A stretch of 48,283 nucleotides of DNA from Fictibacillus gelatini DSM 15865 (GCF_000430745.1 NZ_AUMP01000032.1:1-48283), one strand, 5' to 3'. Shown: positions 14,412 through 21,540, numbered from the stretch's first letter. Numbers and translations are program-made. Notes: a model not told the origin generated them from the letters alone.

Positions 14412-14592
14412 TTCTCCAGGCCTACTCCGTCGGGCGGTTGAGGGGCGGAAAAAGATGCTGATCCGGGAGCTTATTACATGTGGGGTTTTTGAACATCCAG
14501 ACGGCAGGCAGCTATACGAATTAACGCTCACTGAGCTCGAGGACGAATTTCGCTTTATGAATTTGAAACGGGAAGGGGATGTGGTGTTTTGA
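14398..14592 (+). CDS. Small protein resembling Fur-regulated basic protein A (FbpA)
   Basis: 64 residues from ATG 14398 (AAGGGGTGA upstream). The pattern LRRAVEGRKKMLIREL, then CGVF, then GRQLYELTLTELEDEF matches FbpA, a Bacillus family thought to assist the iron-sparing small RNA FsrA. In phages the same fold occurs in early clusters. Whether this copy touches iron control is unknown; no Fur box was noticed. The longer in-frame reading from 14278 lies inside the coiled-coil gene and is rejected. Confidence 0.7.
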   Translation: MELANSPGLLRRAVEGRKKMLIRELITCGVFEHPDGRQLYELTLTELEDEFRFMNLKREGDVVF

Positions 14593-14945
14593 GAGCAGGA
14601 AAAGAACTTGATGCATTGATCGCTGAAAAGGTGATGGGGTGGGTTTCACGTACCGATAAAAACGAGTTTGCTTGGTGGGCTTCTGATAATAGTGACATTC
14701 CAAAATGGTTTACATCACAGAGGAATTTCAGACCTTCCACTAATATTTCTGATGCTTGGCTCGTGGTTGAATGGCTAGAAAGTAACATCGGCGGTATTAG
14801 TCTTGAGTCACATTGTGATGAAAAGAGATACGATTTCCGTGTTTTTAACGGCTCGGATTTGATTGCAGGACGAGCAGAAACCGCCCCACTCGCCATTTGC
14901 TTGGCCGCCTTGAAATGTGTGGAGGGAGGGAATGCCAATGAATGA
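14589..14945 (+). CDS. Phage ABA-sandwich domain protein
   Basis: A 118-residue protein of the phage ABA-sandwich type found in many Bacillus phages: ELDALIAEKVMGW, then ISDAWLVVEWLE, and a closing AETAPLAICLAALKCVE. The role is unknown; the family occurs in early gene clusters. TTG start overlaps the preceding stop (TTTTGA). Confidence 0.75.
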   Translation: MRAGKELDALIAEKVMGWVSRTDKNEFAWWASDNSDIPKWFTSQRNFRPSTNISDAWLVVEWLESNIGGISLESHCDEKRYDFRVFNGSDLIAGRAETAPLAICLAALKCVEGGNANE

Positions 14946-15189
14946 CGTAGAAGAACGCGCAAGAGAAATACAAAATAATGTTTTGGAAATTATTGATGTA
15001 TTGCAGAATTTGGAGTCTAAAGTGGAACGATTGCAGAAGGAAAATGAGCTACTACAAAGATTTTACAACTATTTTTACTATCTGTATGGAACTGGCTTAG
15101 AGGTTGTTAACAGGCATAAAAACGGGAACCCGGAATCATTTGACAATTTATTTGATGCAGCGGAACAGGGAATGGAGGAATCTGAATGA
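14938..15189 (+). CDS. Coiled-coil protein, 83 aa
   Basis: ATG 14938 lies eight bases after GGAGGGAGGG and overlaps the end of the preceding gene; the in-frame ATG at 14932 is too close to that site. Residues 5-50 are a strong coiled coil (IIDVLQNLESKVERLQKEN) followed by an aromatic segment (RFYNYFYYLYG). Family not recognised. Confidence 0.6.
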   Translation: MNDVEERAREIQNNVLEIIDVLQNLESKVERLQKENELLQRFYNYFYYLYGTGLEVVNRHKNGNPESFDNLFDAAEQGMEESE

Positions 15190-15614
15190 CTGATAAATTG
15201 CAGGAATTTAAAAGCATCCTTTTTGACGGAAACTGCAATAATCTTTCATTACTTCGTGGAATTGGTATTGATCTGGTCAGTGAAGTGGAACGGCTACTAG
15301 ATGAAGAAGATCCATATTTCATATCTAAATGTTTCGACTTGGAAAATCAACTTCAACAATCCCAACACGAAGCCGAAACCGCCAAAGAGTTTGTCTACCA
15401 AATGATTGAGGATAAACGACTTTTGCAACAGGAGATTGATAGTTTGCAAGAAGAACTTGACAAATTTAAAAATAGTTATCTTGCCGCTTACAGCCAATTG
15501 GTCGGCATCAAAAAACAGTACATCCAAACAAGCAACAAACTGAGGCAGCAAAGAGAAGTTACACAGAAGCTTGAAGAAAAGCTCCAGAAGAAACGGAAGG
15601 AGTCGGAGTTTTGA
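15186..15614 (+). CDS. Long coiled-coil protein, 142 aa
   Basis: ATGA overlap with the preceding gene and TGATG overlap with the resolvase gene, so it is tightly embedded in the operon. Residues 45-140 are predicted coiled coil, rich in Gln, Glu and Lys (LLQQEIDSLQEELDKFK). No catalytic motif. Perhaps it pairs with the 83-residue coiled-coil protein upstream. Confidence 0.65.
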   Translation: MTDKLQEFKSILFDGNCNNLSLLRGIGIDLVSEVERLLDEEDPYFISKCFDLENQLQQSQHEAETAKEFVYQMIEDKRLLQQEIDSLQEELDKFKNSYLAAYSQLVGIKKQYIQTSNKLRQQREVTQKLEEKLQKKRKESEF

Positions 15615-16054
15615 TGATCAAATTCACAGTTTACGGGGAACCTGTTTCACAAGGCCGCCCGCGCGCAAGCACCATTCAAGGTCGAGTTCGCATGTACGAT
15701 CCCGCTAAGTCTCGGGAGTACAAAAAATATGTGAAATTAGTTGCATCACAAAACGCTCCCGCCAAATTGTTAGAGGGACCGTTGGTATTAAACGTAAAGG
15801 TGTACAAGCCCACTTTAAAAAGTTTCAGTAAAAAGAAAAAGGCGGCTGCTGAACGCGGGGAGATCCGACCGACCACAAAGCCGGACGCAGACAATTTTGT
15901 TAAGGCCATTAAGGATGCTTGTAACCAGATTCTTTGGAAAGATGACAGTCAGATTGTAGATTTACATGTTTCAAAGTTTTATAGCGAAAAACCGCGTATT
16001 GAAATCATGGTTGAACCATTGGAAGCGCAGGAACAGCAGTTATCCATTATTTAA
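15614..16054 (+). CDS. rusA: RusA-type Holliday junction resolvase (YqaN-like)
   Basis: A 146-residue endonuclease that cuts four-way junctions and branched replication products before packaging. RusA features are clear: VYGEPVSQGRPRAS at the N-terminus and TKPDADNFVKAIKDAC with D91, D93 and D101, then WKDDSQI with D110/D111; these acidic residues bind the metal. In skin the matching gene is yqaN. ATG 15614 shares its A with the preceding TGA; a TTG one codon earlier is possible. Confidence 0.93.
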   Translation: MIKFTVYGEPVSQGRPRASTIQGRVRMYDPAKSREYKKYVKLVASQNAPAKLLEGPLVLNVKVYKPTLKSFSKKKKAAAERGEIRPTTKPDADNFVKAIKDACNQILWKDDSQIVDLHVSKFYSEKPRIEIMVEPLEAQEQQLSII

Positions 16055-16069
16055 GGGGAGGAACCAATT

Positions 16070-16747
16070 ATGTCATATATCGATTTTAAATCTGTCGTTA
16101 AGAAAGTGAATTTGAAGCCAAAGGGTGTAAAGGAAATTGTTCTTGAGATTAACGACAAAGGTCTTGACGGTAAACTGGACAGGCTTTCGGAAATGATTGA
16201 TTGCAAAGTTGATGTTTCCCTGGAATCTCTTGTTGTAAATTACAGCATTACGTTGAATGCTCGTACTGAAAGGCCATTGAAAGAATACAAGGTGGACGAT
16301 AAAGGCGTTGTTAAAGAAGTAGAACCAGAAGCAGAGCAACTTGAAGCGGATCTCGGTCTACCATTTGAAAAGATTAAAACGATAGAAGAGCAAAAACAAA
16401 CCGAACGTAATATTGTTGATGAATTTATTCTTAGCGGCATGGCCCCGACTTATGATGATCTCCCAAAAGATTTTGCGAACATCTTTAAACGCCGGCTGGA
16501 AGGGGAATCGTATTCACGATTAGCATCCGAACTTCAAATATCCTCCGGAAAAATTGTAGAACTCATGGATGATTATCGGGCCCGGGTTGCTCCATTAGCT
16601 GAGAAATGGTGGGAATGGAAAGAAGGGCAGGAAAAAGGAGAACCTAAAGCATCAGAGGAAAAGCCGGAAATTGAGCCCGAATCCTCTCCTACTGCTGAAA
16701 AAGATGGAGAACAGCAAGATAATGACACCGATGAAAGTGTTGCGTAA
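16070..16747 (+). CDS. Early phage protein of unknown function, 225 aa
   Basis: Residues 1-75 look like a small alpha/beta domain (VKEIVLEINDKGLDGKLDRL then LVVNYSITLNA). A helical part with an HTH-like segment follows at about 140-170 (SYSRLASELQISSGKIVELM), and the C-terminus is acidic and disordered. ATG with GGGGAGGA upstream, 15 bases after rusA. No family recognised; the HTH-like stretch hints at DNA binding. Confidence 0.7.
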   Translation: MSYIDFKSVVKKVNLKPKGVKEIVLEINDKGLDGKLDRLSEMIDCKVDVSLESLVVNYSITLNARTERPLKEYKVDDKGVVKEVEPEAEQLEADLGLPFEKIKTIEEQKQTERNIVDEFILSGMAPTYDDLPKDFANIFKRRLEGESYSRLASELQISSGKIVELMDDYRARVAPLAEKWWEWKEGQEKGEPKASEEKPEIEPESSPTAEKDGEQQDNDTDESVA

Positions 16748-16917
16748 TGACCGAGGTCATCTTTATTGATACAAGAACGGAATGGATGAAAGAAGAGGAT
16801 AAGCTTATGACATGCTTTTTTCGCTGTCCTCTCTACCGTTCTTGTTCATCTAAACATGGCGGAGATTGCAAGAGGCTTGGTGGTACGGAAATTCCAAAAA
16901 TACGTAAGAGAAAGTGA
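16747..16917 (+). CDS. Cysteine-rich small protein, 56 aa
   Basis: ATG shares bases with the preceding TAA (TAATG). Four cysteines are spaced C-x3-C-x5-C-x7-C in a basic context (MTCFFRCPLYRSCSSKHGG), a pattern able to hold zinc or an iron-sulphur cluster, followed by a KIRKRK end. No family recognised. The next gene's ribosome site lies just past the stop. Confidence 0.65.
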   Translation: MTEVIFIDTRTEWMKEEDKLMTCFFRCPLYRSCSSKHGGDCKRLGGTEIPKIRKRK

Positions 16918-16934
16918 AAAAAAGGGGGATTCTC

Positions 16935-17141
16935 ATGAACGAGGTAAAGGTTTATTATCTTTCGCCAGATGAGCTTGAACATTATCGCTCGTTGCCGCCG
17001 CAGAAGGGCTTAAACCTGGAAGGCGCAAACTTTATGAACAGCGTTGATACCGCGCTTCAGTCTTGGGCGAAACGACAAAAGATTATCCGGGGCCCGCAAA
17101 GAAAAGTTGATTGGACGTGGCCATTAGCGAGGAAAGGGTGA
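16935..17141 (+). CDS. Small protein upstream of the methyltransferase, 68 aa
   Basis: ATG 16935 behind AAAGGGGGAT; an in-frame GTG seven codons upstream precedes that site and is rejected. The protein starts NEVKVYYLSPDELEHYR and ends with a basic segment. It lies six bases before the cytosine methyltransferase start. No family recognised. Confidence 0.6.
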   Translation: MNEVKVYYLSPDELEHYRSLPPQKGLNLEGANFMNSVDTALQSWAKRQKIIRGPQRKVDWTWPLARKG

Positions 17142-17146
17142 AACGA

Positions 17147-18502
17147 TTGCAGTTAAGCCTTTTCCGAGAAATCATAGTTGACAATTTTGCTGGGGGCGGT
17201 GGTGCCAGCACCGGAATTGAAATGGCAACTGGTTTGAGCGTTGATATTGCCATTAATCACGATCCTGCCGCCATCGCCATGCACAAGGCAAATCATCCCG
17301 ATACAGAACATTATTGCGAGTCAGTTTGGGATGTTGATCCTGTCAAAGCAGTCAGAGGGAGAAAAGTTGGACTAGCCTGGTTTTCCCCCGATTGTAAGCA
17401 TTTTTCTAAGGCGAAGGGCGGTAAGCCGGTCGAAAAGAAGATACGCGGGCTTGCTTGGATTGCTGTTAAATGGGCGATAGCTGTTAAGCCTCGAGTCATA
17501 ATTTTAGAAAATGTAGAAGAATTTAAGACATGGGGTCCATTGGATGAAAAAGGGTATCCCGATAAATCACAAAAAGGCAAAACATTTAATTCTTTCGTTA
17601 AATCACTCGAGGCACTCGGTTATGAAGTTGAATTCAAGGAACTGCGTGCATGCGACTACGGCGCTCCAACAATCCGAAAAAGATTTTTCATGATAGCCCG
17701 CTGTGACGGCCGTCCGATAGTTTGGCCGAAACCTACACATGGAGATCCGAACAGTCTTCAGGTACATGCGGGTAAACTACAACCCTGGAGAACTGCGAGT
17801 GAAATCATTGATTGGGATATTGGTACGCCATCAATATTCGAACGTAAAAAGCCATTGAGTGAAAACACTATGCGCCGGATTGCTCGAGGTATTAAAAAGT
17901 TTGTTATTGAAAATAAGGAGCCTTTTATTGCTCCAGTGAAGCCAACAGCATGTTCATTTCTATCAAGCTATTACACTGAAACTACAAAAAACGAAGTAAG
18001 AGGATTAGGTTTGGATGAACCGTTGCACAGCATAACGGCCGGGGGAAATCGATTTGCGTTGGTATCAGCTTACATTATGCAGAATTTTAGCTCATCGGTA
18101 GGACAAAAGTTAAAGGAACCATTATGGGCGGTAACTGCGGTCAATAAAGCTAGTTTAGTTTCTGCTTTTTTGACTAAGTATTACGGAACCGATGTTGGCC
18201 AAAGACTCACAGAACCATTACACACCGTAACCACTAAGGATCGGTTTGGACTTGTCACAGTACATGGTCAAAACTATCAAATCATGGATATAGGAATGAG
18301 GATGTTGCAGCCTCACGAATTATTTGCAGCTCAAGGATTCCCGGACAACTATATCATAGACAGGGATTTTACCGGGAAGCAATATCCGAAAAAGGAGCAG
18401 GTGGCCCGATGCGGAAATGCGGTACCGCCTCCATTTGCAGAAGCACTTGTCCGAGCAAATTTACCGGAGTTATGTATCGAAAAGAAAGGGGTGGCAATGT
18501 AA
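17147..18502 (+). CDS. C5-cytosine DNA methyltransferase
   Basis: A 451-residue m5C methyltransferase. Motif I is DNFAGGGGAS (residues 12-21), motif IV SPDCKHFS with nucleophile C83 (Asp in place of the usual Pro before Cys), motif VI LENVEEF near 121, motif VIII YGAPTIRKRFFMIAR, and the C-terminal motif X CGNAVPP. The target-recognition part holds three repeats of an EPL-x-x-(V/I)T unit around residues 300-375. No restriction partner is nearby, so it is an orphan enzyme that probably protects phage DNA. TTG 17147 follows AAAGGGTGA; GTG 17138 is an alternative. Confidence 0.93.
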   Translation: MQLSLFREIIVDNFAGGGGASTGIEMATGLSVDIAINHDPAAIAMHKANHPDTEHYCESVWDVDPVKAVRGRKVGLAWFSPDCKHFSKAKGGKPVEKKIRGLAWIAVKWAIAVKPRVIILENVEEFKTWGPLDEKGYPDKSQKGKTFNSFVKSLEALGYEVEFKELRACDYGAPTIRKRFFMIARCDGRPIVWPKPTHGDPNSLQVHAGKLQPWRTASEIIDWDIGTPSIFERKKPLSENTMRRIARGIKKFVIENKEPFIAPVKPTACSFLSSYYTETTKNEVRGLGLDEPLHSITAGGNRFALVSAYIMQNFSSSVGQKLKEPLWAVTAVNKASLVSAFLTKYYGTDVGQRLTEPLHTVTTKDRFGLVTVHGQNYQIMDIGMRMLQPHELFAAQGFPDNYIIDRDFTGKQYPKKEQVARCGNAVPPPFAEALVRANLPELCIEKKGVAM

Positions 18503-19335
18503 TGGTCAAATCTCCCCTTATATGGTTTGGTGGTAAAGCCATGTTAGCCGAGAAAATAATTGAACTCATGCCTTCACATTCCTGTTATGTTGAACCGTTT
18601 GGAGGTGCGGCGCATGTTATGGCCGTAAAGACTCCGTCAAAAGTAGATGTTTACAACGATATTAACGGAGATGTCGTCAATTTCTTAATGGTTTTACGTA
18701 AGGATCCGGATCGATTAGAGGATGCATGCTCATCCCTTCCTTACTCGAGATTCTTGTTCGAAACTTGGCAAAATGAATTGTTTGAGAACCGGCGATCCGA
18801 AGGGACAATGAACGATTTTGAAAGGGCCGTAAAATTCTTTTATGTCAATCGATGTGGAATAAATGGCGGTGGTCTTAATCATAAATCCGGATGGAAGCAT
18901 AGCGTACACCATAATACACCGGCTGTCTATCAAAGTATATGCAAAAGGATGAAGGATTTCGGAGAACGTATGAGATCGGTATTTATTGAGTGCCGCGATT
19001 TCCGTTATATTATCAAAACGTATGACGGTCCGGAAACGCTATTTTACATTGATCCGCCTTATGTTGGCTGCGAAAGCCGGTATACTGGAAAGTTCAGTGA
19101 AAAAGATCATAGGGAGCTTGCAGAATTACTTTGCAATATCAAAGGAAAAGCAATTGTTTCCTATTATGCAGACGACCTGGTAAACCAACTTTATTATGGA
19201 TGGAACAGACTCGAGCTCCCGGCCAAAAAGAATACAGTTGTTAGTGGAGAGGGTTACACCCGACCTGATGCAACAGAATTGCTTTTAACAAATTTCGAAA
19301 ACAAACAAATGAGCATTTTTGAATTTGCACAGTAA
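18502..19335 (+). CDS. dam: Dam-type N6-adenine DNA methyltransferase (D12 class)
   Basis: A 277-residue adenine methyltransferase of the D12/Dam type. The AdoMet site is seen as WFGGKAMLAEKI and VEPFGGAAHV (F33-G34-G35), and the catalytic motif is D184-PPY. The ATG overlaps the stop of the cytosine enzyme (TAATG), so the two are made together. The pair would mark phage DNA at both cytosine and adenine sites against host restriction. Specificity cannot be read from the sequence. Confidence 0.92.
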   Translation: MVKSPLIWFGGKAMLAEKIIELMPSHSCYVEPFGGAAHVMAVKTPSKVDVYNDINGDVVNFLMVLRKDPDRLEDACSSLPYSRFLFETWQNELFENRRSEGTMNDFERAVKFFYVNRCGINGGGLNHKSGWKHSVHHNTPAVYQSICKRMKDFGERMRSVFIECRDFRYIIKTYDGPETLFYIDPPYVGCESRYTGKFSEKDHRELAELLCNIKGKAIVSYYADDLVNQLYYGWNRLELPAKKNTVVSGEGYTRPDATELLLTNFENKQMSIFEFAQ

Positions 19336-19336
19336 A

Positions 19337-19359
19337 GCCAGGGCTCTGATCCCCCTGGC
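19337..19359 (+). other. Perfect 7-bp hairpin after the methyltransferases
   Basis: GCCAGGG and CCCTGGC pair across a 9-base loop directly after the dam-type stop. No T-run follows, so it may protect the mRNA 3' end rather than terminate. Confidence 0.45.
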
Positions 19360-19412
19360 GTGTGACGTGGAAGGTTTAAAAATAGTATTAACAAAATTAA
19401 CCGAGTATAAAC

Positions 19413-19435
19413 AAAAAAAGCCGGTTGCCCCGGCT
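19413..19435 (-). terminator. Intrinsic terminator facing leftward
   Basis: On the minus strand AGCCGG-ggcaa-CCGGCT is followed by seven T. No minus gene is seen to its right, so it would stop antisense transcription into the early operon. Confidence 0.6.
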
Positions 19436-19470
19436 CTCTCCAATTCCATTATAGCATGGGGGCGTTACCG

Positions 19471-19647
19471 GTGAATAAAGAAAAAATGATGACAGCGGAA
19501 ATAGATTTGATGGAAAATGCAGTCTATCGCGTTATAGATGGCAAATTGGATAAAGTGGACAAGCCAGGGATCGGGTTCGGCAAACAGATTATTACATGGC
19601 AAAACGGCAAGCCAACCCATTACGAAATTTCATATACAAAAAAATGA
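19471..19647 (+). CDS. DUF3954-type small protein
   Basis: A 58-residue protein (63 if ATG 19456 is used) with the DUF3954 pattern: TAEIDLMENAVYRVIDGKL, KVDKPGIGFGKQI, KPTHYEISYT. GTG 19471 follows GGGGGCG; ATG 19456 has no ribosome site. Function unknown; it is common in Bacillus phages near the late regulator. It is the last gene before the strong terminator at 19664. Confidence 0.75.
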   Translation: MNKEKMMTAEIDLMENAVYRVIDGKLDKVDKPGIGFGKQIITWQNGKPTHYEISYTKK

Positions 19648-19663
19648 TGCTACCGAAACAATC

Positions 19664-19714
19664 GGGGCACGAAAAGAGGACACAAAAGATGTCCTCCTTC
19701 GTGTCCTTTTTATT
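19664..19714 (+). terminator. Strong early-operon terminator
   Basis: A stacked hairpin: 9 pairs (19665-19673 with 19698-19706, one G-T) enclosing 7 pairs (19676-19682 with 19690-19696), then TTTTTATTTT. An alternative stem (19677-19683 with 19701-19707) excludes the inner one, so regulation by refolding is possible. Confidence 0.85.
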
Positions 19715-19743
19715 TTGCTGATATATTAGGGGGTCACTATACA
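19715..19743 (+). promoter_or_regulatory. Candidate promoter of the ArpU unit
   Basis: TTGCTG (19715-19720), 17-base spacer, TATACA (19738-19743), directly after the strong terminator and before the gene at 19781. Confidence 0.5.
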
Positions 19744-19780
19744 TATTCGTGTAGCTGGCCTCATCGCAGGGGGTGTTGAC

Positions 19781-19963
19781 GTGAAAACATTGAGGGATCA
19801 ATTGAAGGAGTGGCGTAGGCAGAACATGCCGCAGAAAAAGAAACACAAGAAACAGCCACAGAAGCCGTCTGGAGAGAAATTAAAATATCGAGATATATTA
19901 GACCTTATGGGTGTCCATCGCCCGGTATACGAAAGGCGCGGGGGCGCTATTCGCCAGAAATAA
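19781..19963 (+). CDS. Small basic protein upstream of arpU-like gene
   Basis: A 60-residue, strongly basic protein (LKEWRRQNMPQKKKHKK, ending GVHRPVYERRGGAIRQK). GTG start behind GGGGGTG. Similar small basic proteins precede ArpU-type genes in other Bacillus phages. Probably binds nucleic acid; function unknown. Confidence 0.65.
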   Translation: MKTLRDQLKEWRRQNMPQKKKHKKQPQKPSGEKLKYRDILDLMGVHRPVYERRGGAIRQK

Positions 19964-19982
19964 AATGATAGGAGGAACTAAA

Positions 19983-20432
19983 ATGACTCAACTTTCTTTT
20001 CAACTACCAAAAATCGACCGCGAAGCAACTAAGGATGCTGTTGCTGCGGCACTTGAAAAGTACCGCCTCTATGTTCTAATGGAGCCGGAGGAACGATTAC
20101 CCAAAGTTACGCAAACCTTTTCATTAGTTCCTCCTTCAAATAACGGTTTCCATTCTTCTACTGAAGATGCGGCCATTACAAATGTGGATCAGGAACGATA
20201 CCGCAAAGAGTATATTGAAAGAATTCGAAAGGCTGTTAATCGACTTTCGTATCAAGAACGAGCAATAATCATTAGGCGTTATATGACCCATGAGGATATT
20301 TTTGATTATGAGGTTTATAGCGAGCTCGGGATGAGCGAAAGGAAATATTATCGCGTGAAGGGCCGAGCATTTTACAAGCTCGCGTTTATTTTACGCATTG
20401 AAGTAATGGAGGAACCAGAACCGGCAGCATAA
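19983..20432 (+). CDS. arpU: ArpU-family late transcription regulator
   Basis: A 149-residue phage regulator of the ArpU family, sigma-like proteins that switch on late genes. The N-terminus LSFQLPKIDREATKDAVAAA and ALEKYRLYVLMEPE, then a C-terminal region 4-like HTH (NRLSYQERAIIIRRYM, YSELGMSERKYYRVKG, RAFYKLAFILRIE). ATG 19983 with GGAGGA eight bases upstream; longer in-frame readings lie in the preceding gene. It stands directly before the terminase region, as expected for a late activator. Confidence 0.88.
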   Translation: MTQLSFQLPKIDREATKDAVAAALEKYRLYVLMEPEERLPKVTQTFSLVPPSNNGFHSSTEDAAITNVDQERYRKEYIERIRKAVNRLSYQERAIIIRRYMTHEDIFDYEVYSELGMSERKYYRVKGRAFYKLAFILRIEVMEEPEPAA

Positions 20433-20520
20433 TGGCAGAAAAAAAGCAGAACGTTGGCAGGTTATTCCGCATTTTTGATGTTATTATGATAGTATCAATA
20501 TTGTATCGTAAACACACTGG

Positions 20521-20547
20521 CACTCATCGAATAGATGGGTGTTTTTC
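20521..20547 (+). terminator. Terminator after the ArpU gene
   Basis: CACTCATC-gaata-GATGGGTG (8 pairs, one G-T) followed by five T. It separates the ArpU unit from the accessory cassette. Confidence 0.85.
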
Positions 20548-20580
20548 TTCATAAAATTTGTAATTATTTAGAAGGAATTT

Positions 20581-20619
20581 TCTCTCTTTTTGGCGAAAAA
20601 TGTATGTCGAAAAGGGGGA
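20581..20619 (+). promoter_or_regulatory. RBS-sequestering hairpin 1
   Basis: 20581-20594 pairs without a break with 20606-20619 (14 pairs, several G-T; 11-base loop). The 3' arm contains the whole GGGGGA ribosome site of the gene at 20627, so translation should need the hairpin to open. Hairpins 2 and 3 before the next two genes have the same design. Confidence 0.65.
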
Positions 20620-20626
20620 TTAATTT

Positions 20627-20920
20627 ATGAAATGTATAAAATGTGGTGTCCAATTTCATCCTACTGACATTCTTGTAATGGATGATGATGAACCGCCTAT
20701 TTGCGATTCGTGTGAAAGCGAAAAAGATTTTTTCATCATTACTCATGACAACATGGAATACATAGTCCAGGCTGAAGACAGCAAAGAAGCATTTCATAAA
20801 TGGATTGAGTGGAATGAACGCATGAATCGTAAAAAGTTTTCGTATGAAGAAAGGTTCTCGCCGACTAATTATGACATCAGACGGGTTGAGTATGTGATTT
20901 TAAATAGGGAAATACTTTAA
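20627..20920 (+). CDS. Zinc-ribbon protein of the accessory cassette
   Basis: A 97-residue protein. CIKC at the start and CDSC near residue 25 make a zinc knuckle pair; an alpha/beta part follows (FFIITHDNMEYIVQAEDSK, EAFHKWIEWNERMN). ATG with AAAAGGGGGAT eight bases upstream, inside hairpin 1. It lies between the late regulator and terminase, a usual site for added genes in this phage group. No family recognised. Confidence 0.75.
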   Translation: MKCIKCGVQFHPTDILVMDDDEPPICDSCESEKDFFIITHDNMEYIVQAEDSKEAFHKWIEWNERMNRKKFSYEERFSPTNYDIRRVEYVILNREIL

Positions 20921-20937
20921 TCCATTTGCAGGATTTT

Positions 20938-20975
20938 TCCTCTTTTTTGCCGAATGGTGTAGGTGGAAGGGGGGA
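20938..20975 (+). promoter_or_regulatory. RBS-sequestering hairpin 2
   Basis: 20938-20951 pairs with 20962-20975 (14 positions, several G-T; 10-base loop). The 3' arm holds the GGGGGGA ribosome site for the TTG start at 20981. Bases differ from hairpins 1 and 3 while pairing is kept. Confidence 0.6.
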
Positions 20976-20980
20976 TTGAA

Positions 20981-21244
20981 TTGTCATATTATGAAGATGA
21001 AGTTCCACAGGATTTAGAGTTAAATTGTGAATATACTTCTCGGGAGATATATTTGTTTATGATTGAAAATAAAAATGTCATGATATTAAGTGATTCTGTT
21101 CATTTAAGTTATGATGATAGATCTAATAAATACAAAATTGTTGATATCAAAGAAAATTTCATTCATAAGCAAGCGGAAAATAGTTATAAGTCACATATGA
21201 TCCCAAACAATAAGACTCGGATATTTGAAATTATGAAGGTTTAA
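20981..21244 (+). CDS. Unknown protein of the accessory cassette, 87 aa
   Basis: TTG 20981 is chosen because GGAAGGGGGGA ends six bases before it; the GTG at 20963 lies inside hairpin 2 and before that site. Acidic and tyrosine-rich start (SYYEDEVPQDLELNCEY), beta-rich middle, basic C-terminus. No family recognised. Confidence 0.65.
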   Translation: MSYYEDEVPQDLELNCEYTSREIYLFMIENKNVMILSDSVHLSYDDRSNKYKIVDIKENFIHKQAENSYKSHMIPNNKTRIFEIMKV

Positions 21245-21277
21245 AAGTCATCCTATAAGTTATCTTTTTATAAATTT

Positions 21278-21314
21278 ATCCTCTCTTTTTTCCGATAAAA
21301 GAGAAAAGGAGGAT
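21278..21314 (+). promoter_or_regulatory. RBS-sequestering hairpin 3
   Basis: 21278-21292 pairs with 21301-21314 (14 pairs, one bulged T, one G-T; 8-base loop). This is the most stable of the three, with ATCCTC directly opposite the GAGGAT ribosome site of the gene at 21319. Confidence 0.7.
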
Positions 21315-21318
21315 TTTT

Positions 21319-21540
21319 ATGCCAAAAGAAATAATTGAAAAAATGAGTGAGTTGTTTGGCAGTTTAGCCAGTAAAATATTTGCTTTAGTTGCTATTCCTG
21401 TAATGGCATATGGGATTTGTTTTTTGATTTTAAATATGTTAAAAGTACCAAAGACCATCGCAAATATTATTTCGACTATAATACTTTTGGGGAGTTTTTA
21501 TTTTTCGTACAAACAAATTTTTATAGAAAGTGCTCATTAA
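21319..21540 (+). CDS. Two-helix small membrane protein
   Basis: A 73-residue protein with two hydrophobic helices, about residues 19-40 (KIFALVAIPVMAYGICFLI) and 48-66 (IANIISTIILLGSFYFSY). It begins with an amphipathic stretch (PKEIIEKMSELFG). ATG with AAAAGGAGG upstream, inside hairpin 3. Small phage membrane proteins like this can be holin-like, exclusion or toxin proteins; a translation lock would fit a toxic product, but this is inference. Confidence 0.7.
   Translation: MPKEIIEKMSELFGSLASKIFALVAIPVMAYGICFLILNMLKVPKTIANIISTIILLGSFYFSYKQIFIESAH

Noticed and set aside
19592-19846. 84-residue minus-strand ORF near the early terminator
   Set aside because: It runs through the strong plus-strand terminator and antisense to two plausible genes, with no ribosome site.
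20491-20510. Repressor operator before the accessory cassette (GTATC repeats)
   Set aside because: The two GTATC words are direct repeats, not the GATAC-N5-GTATC palindrome of the operators.
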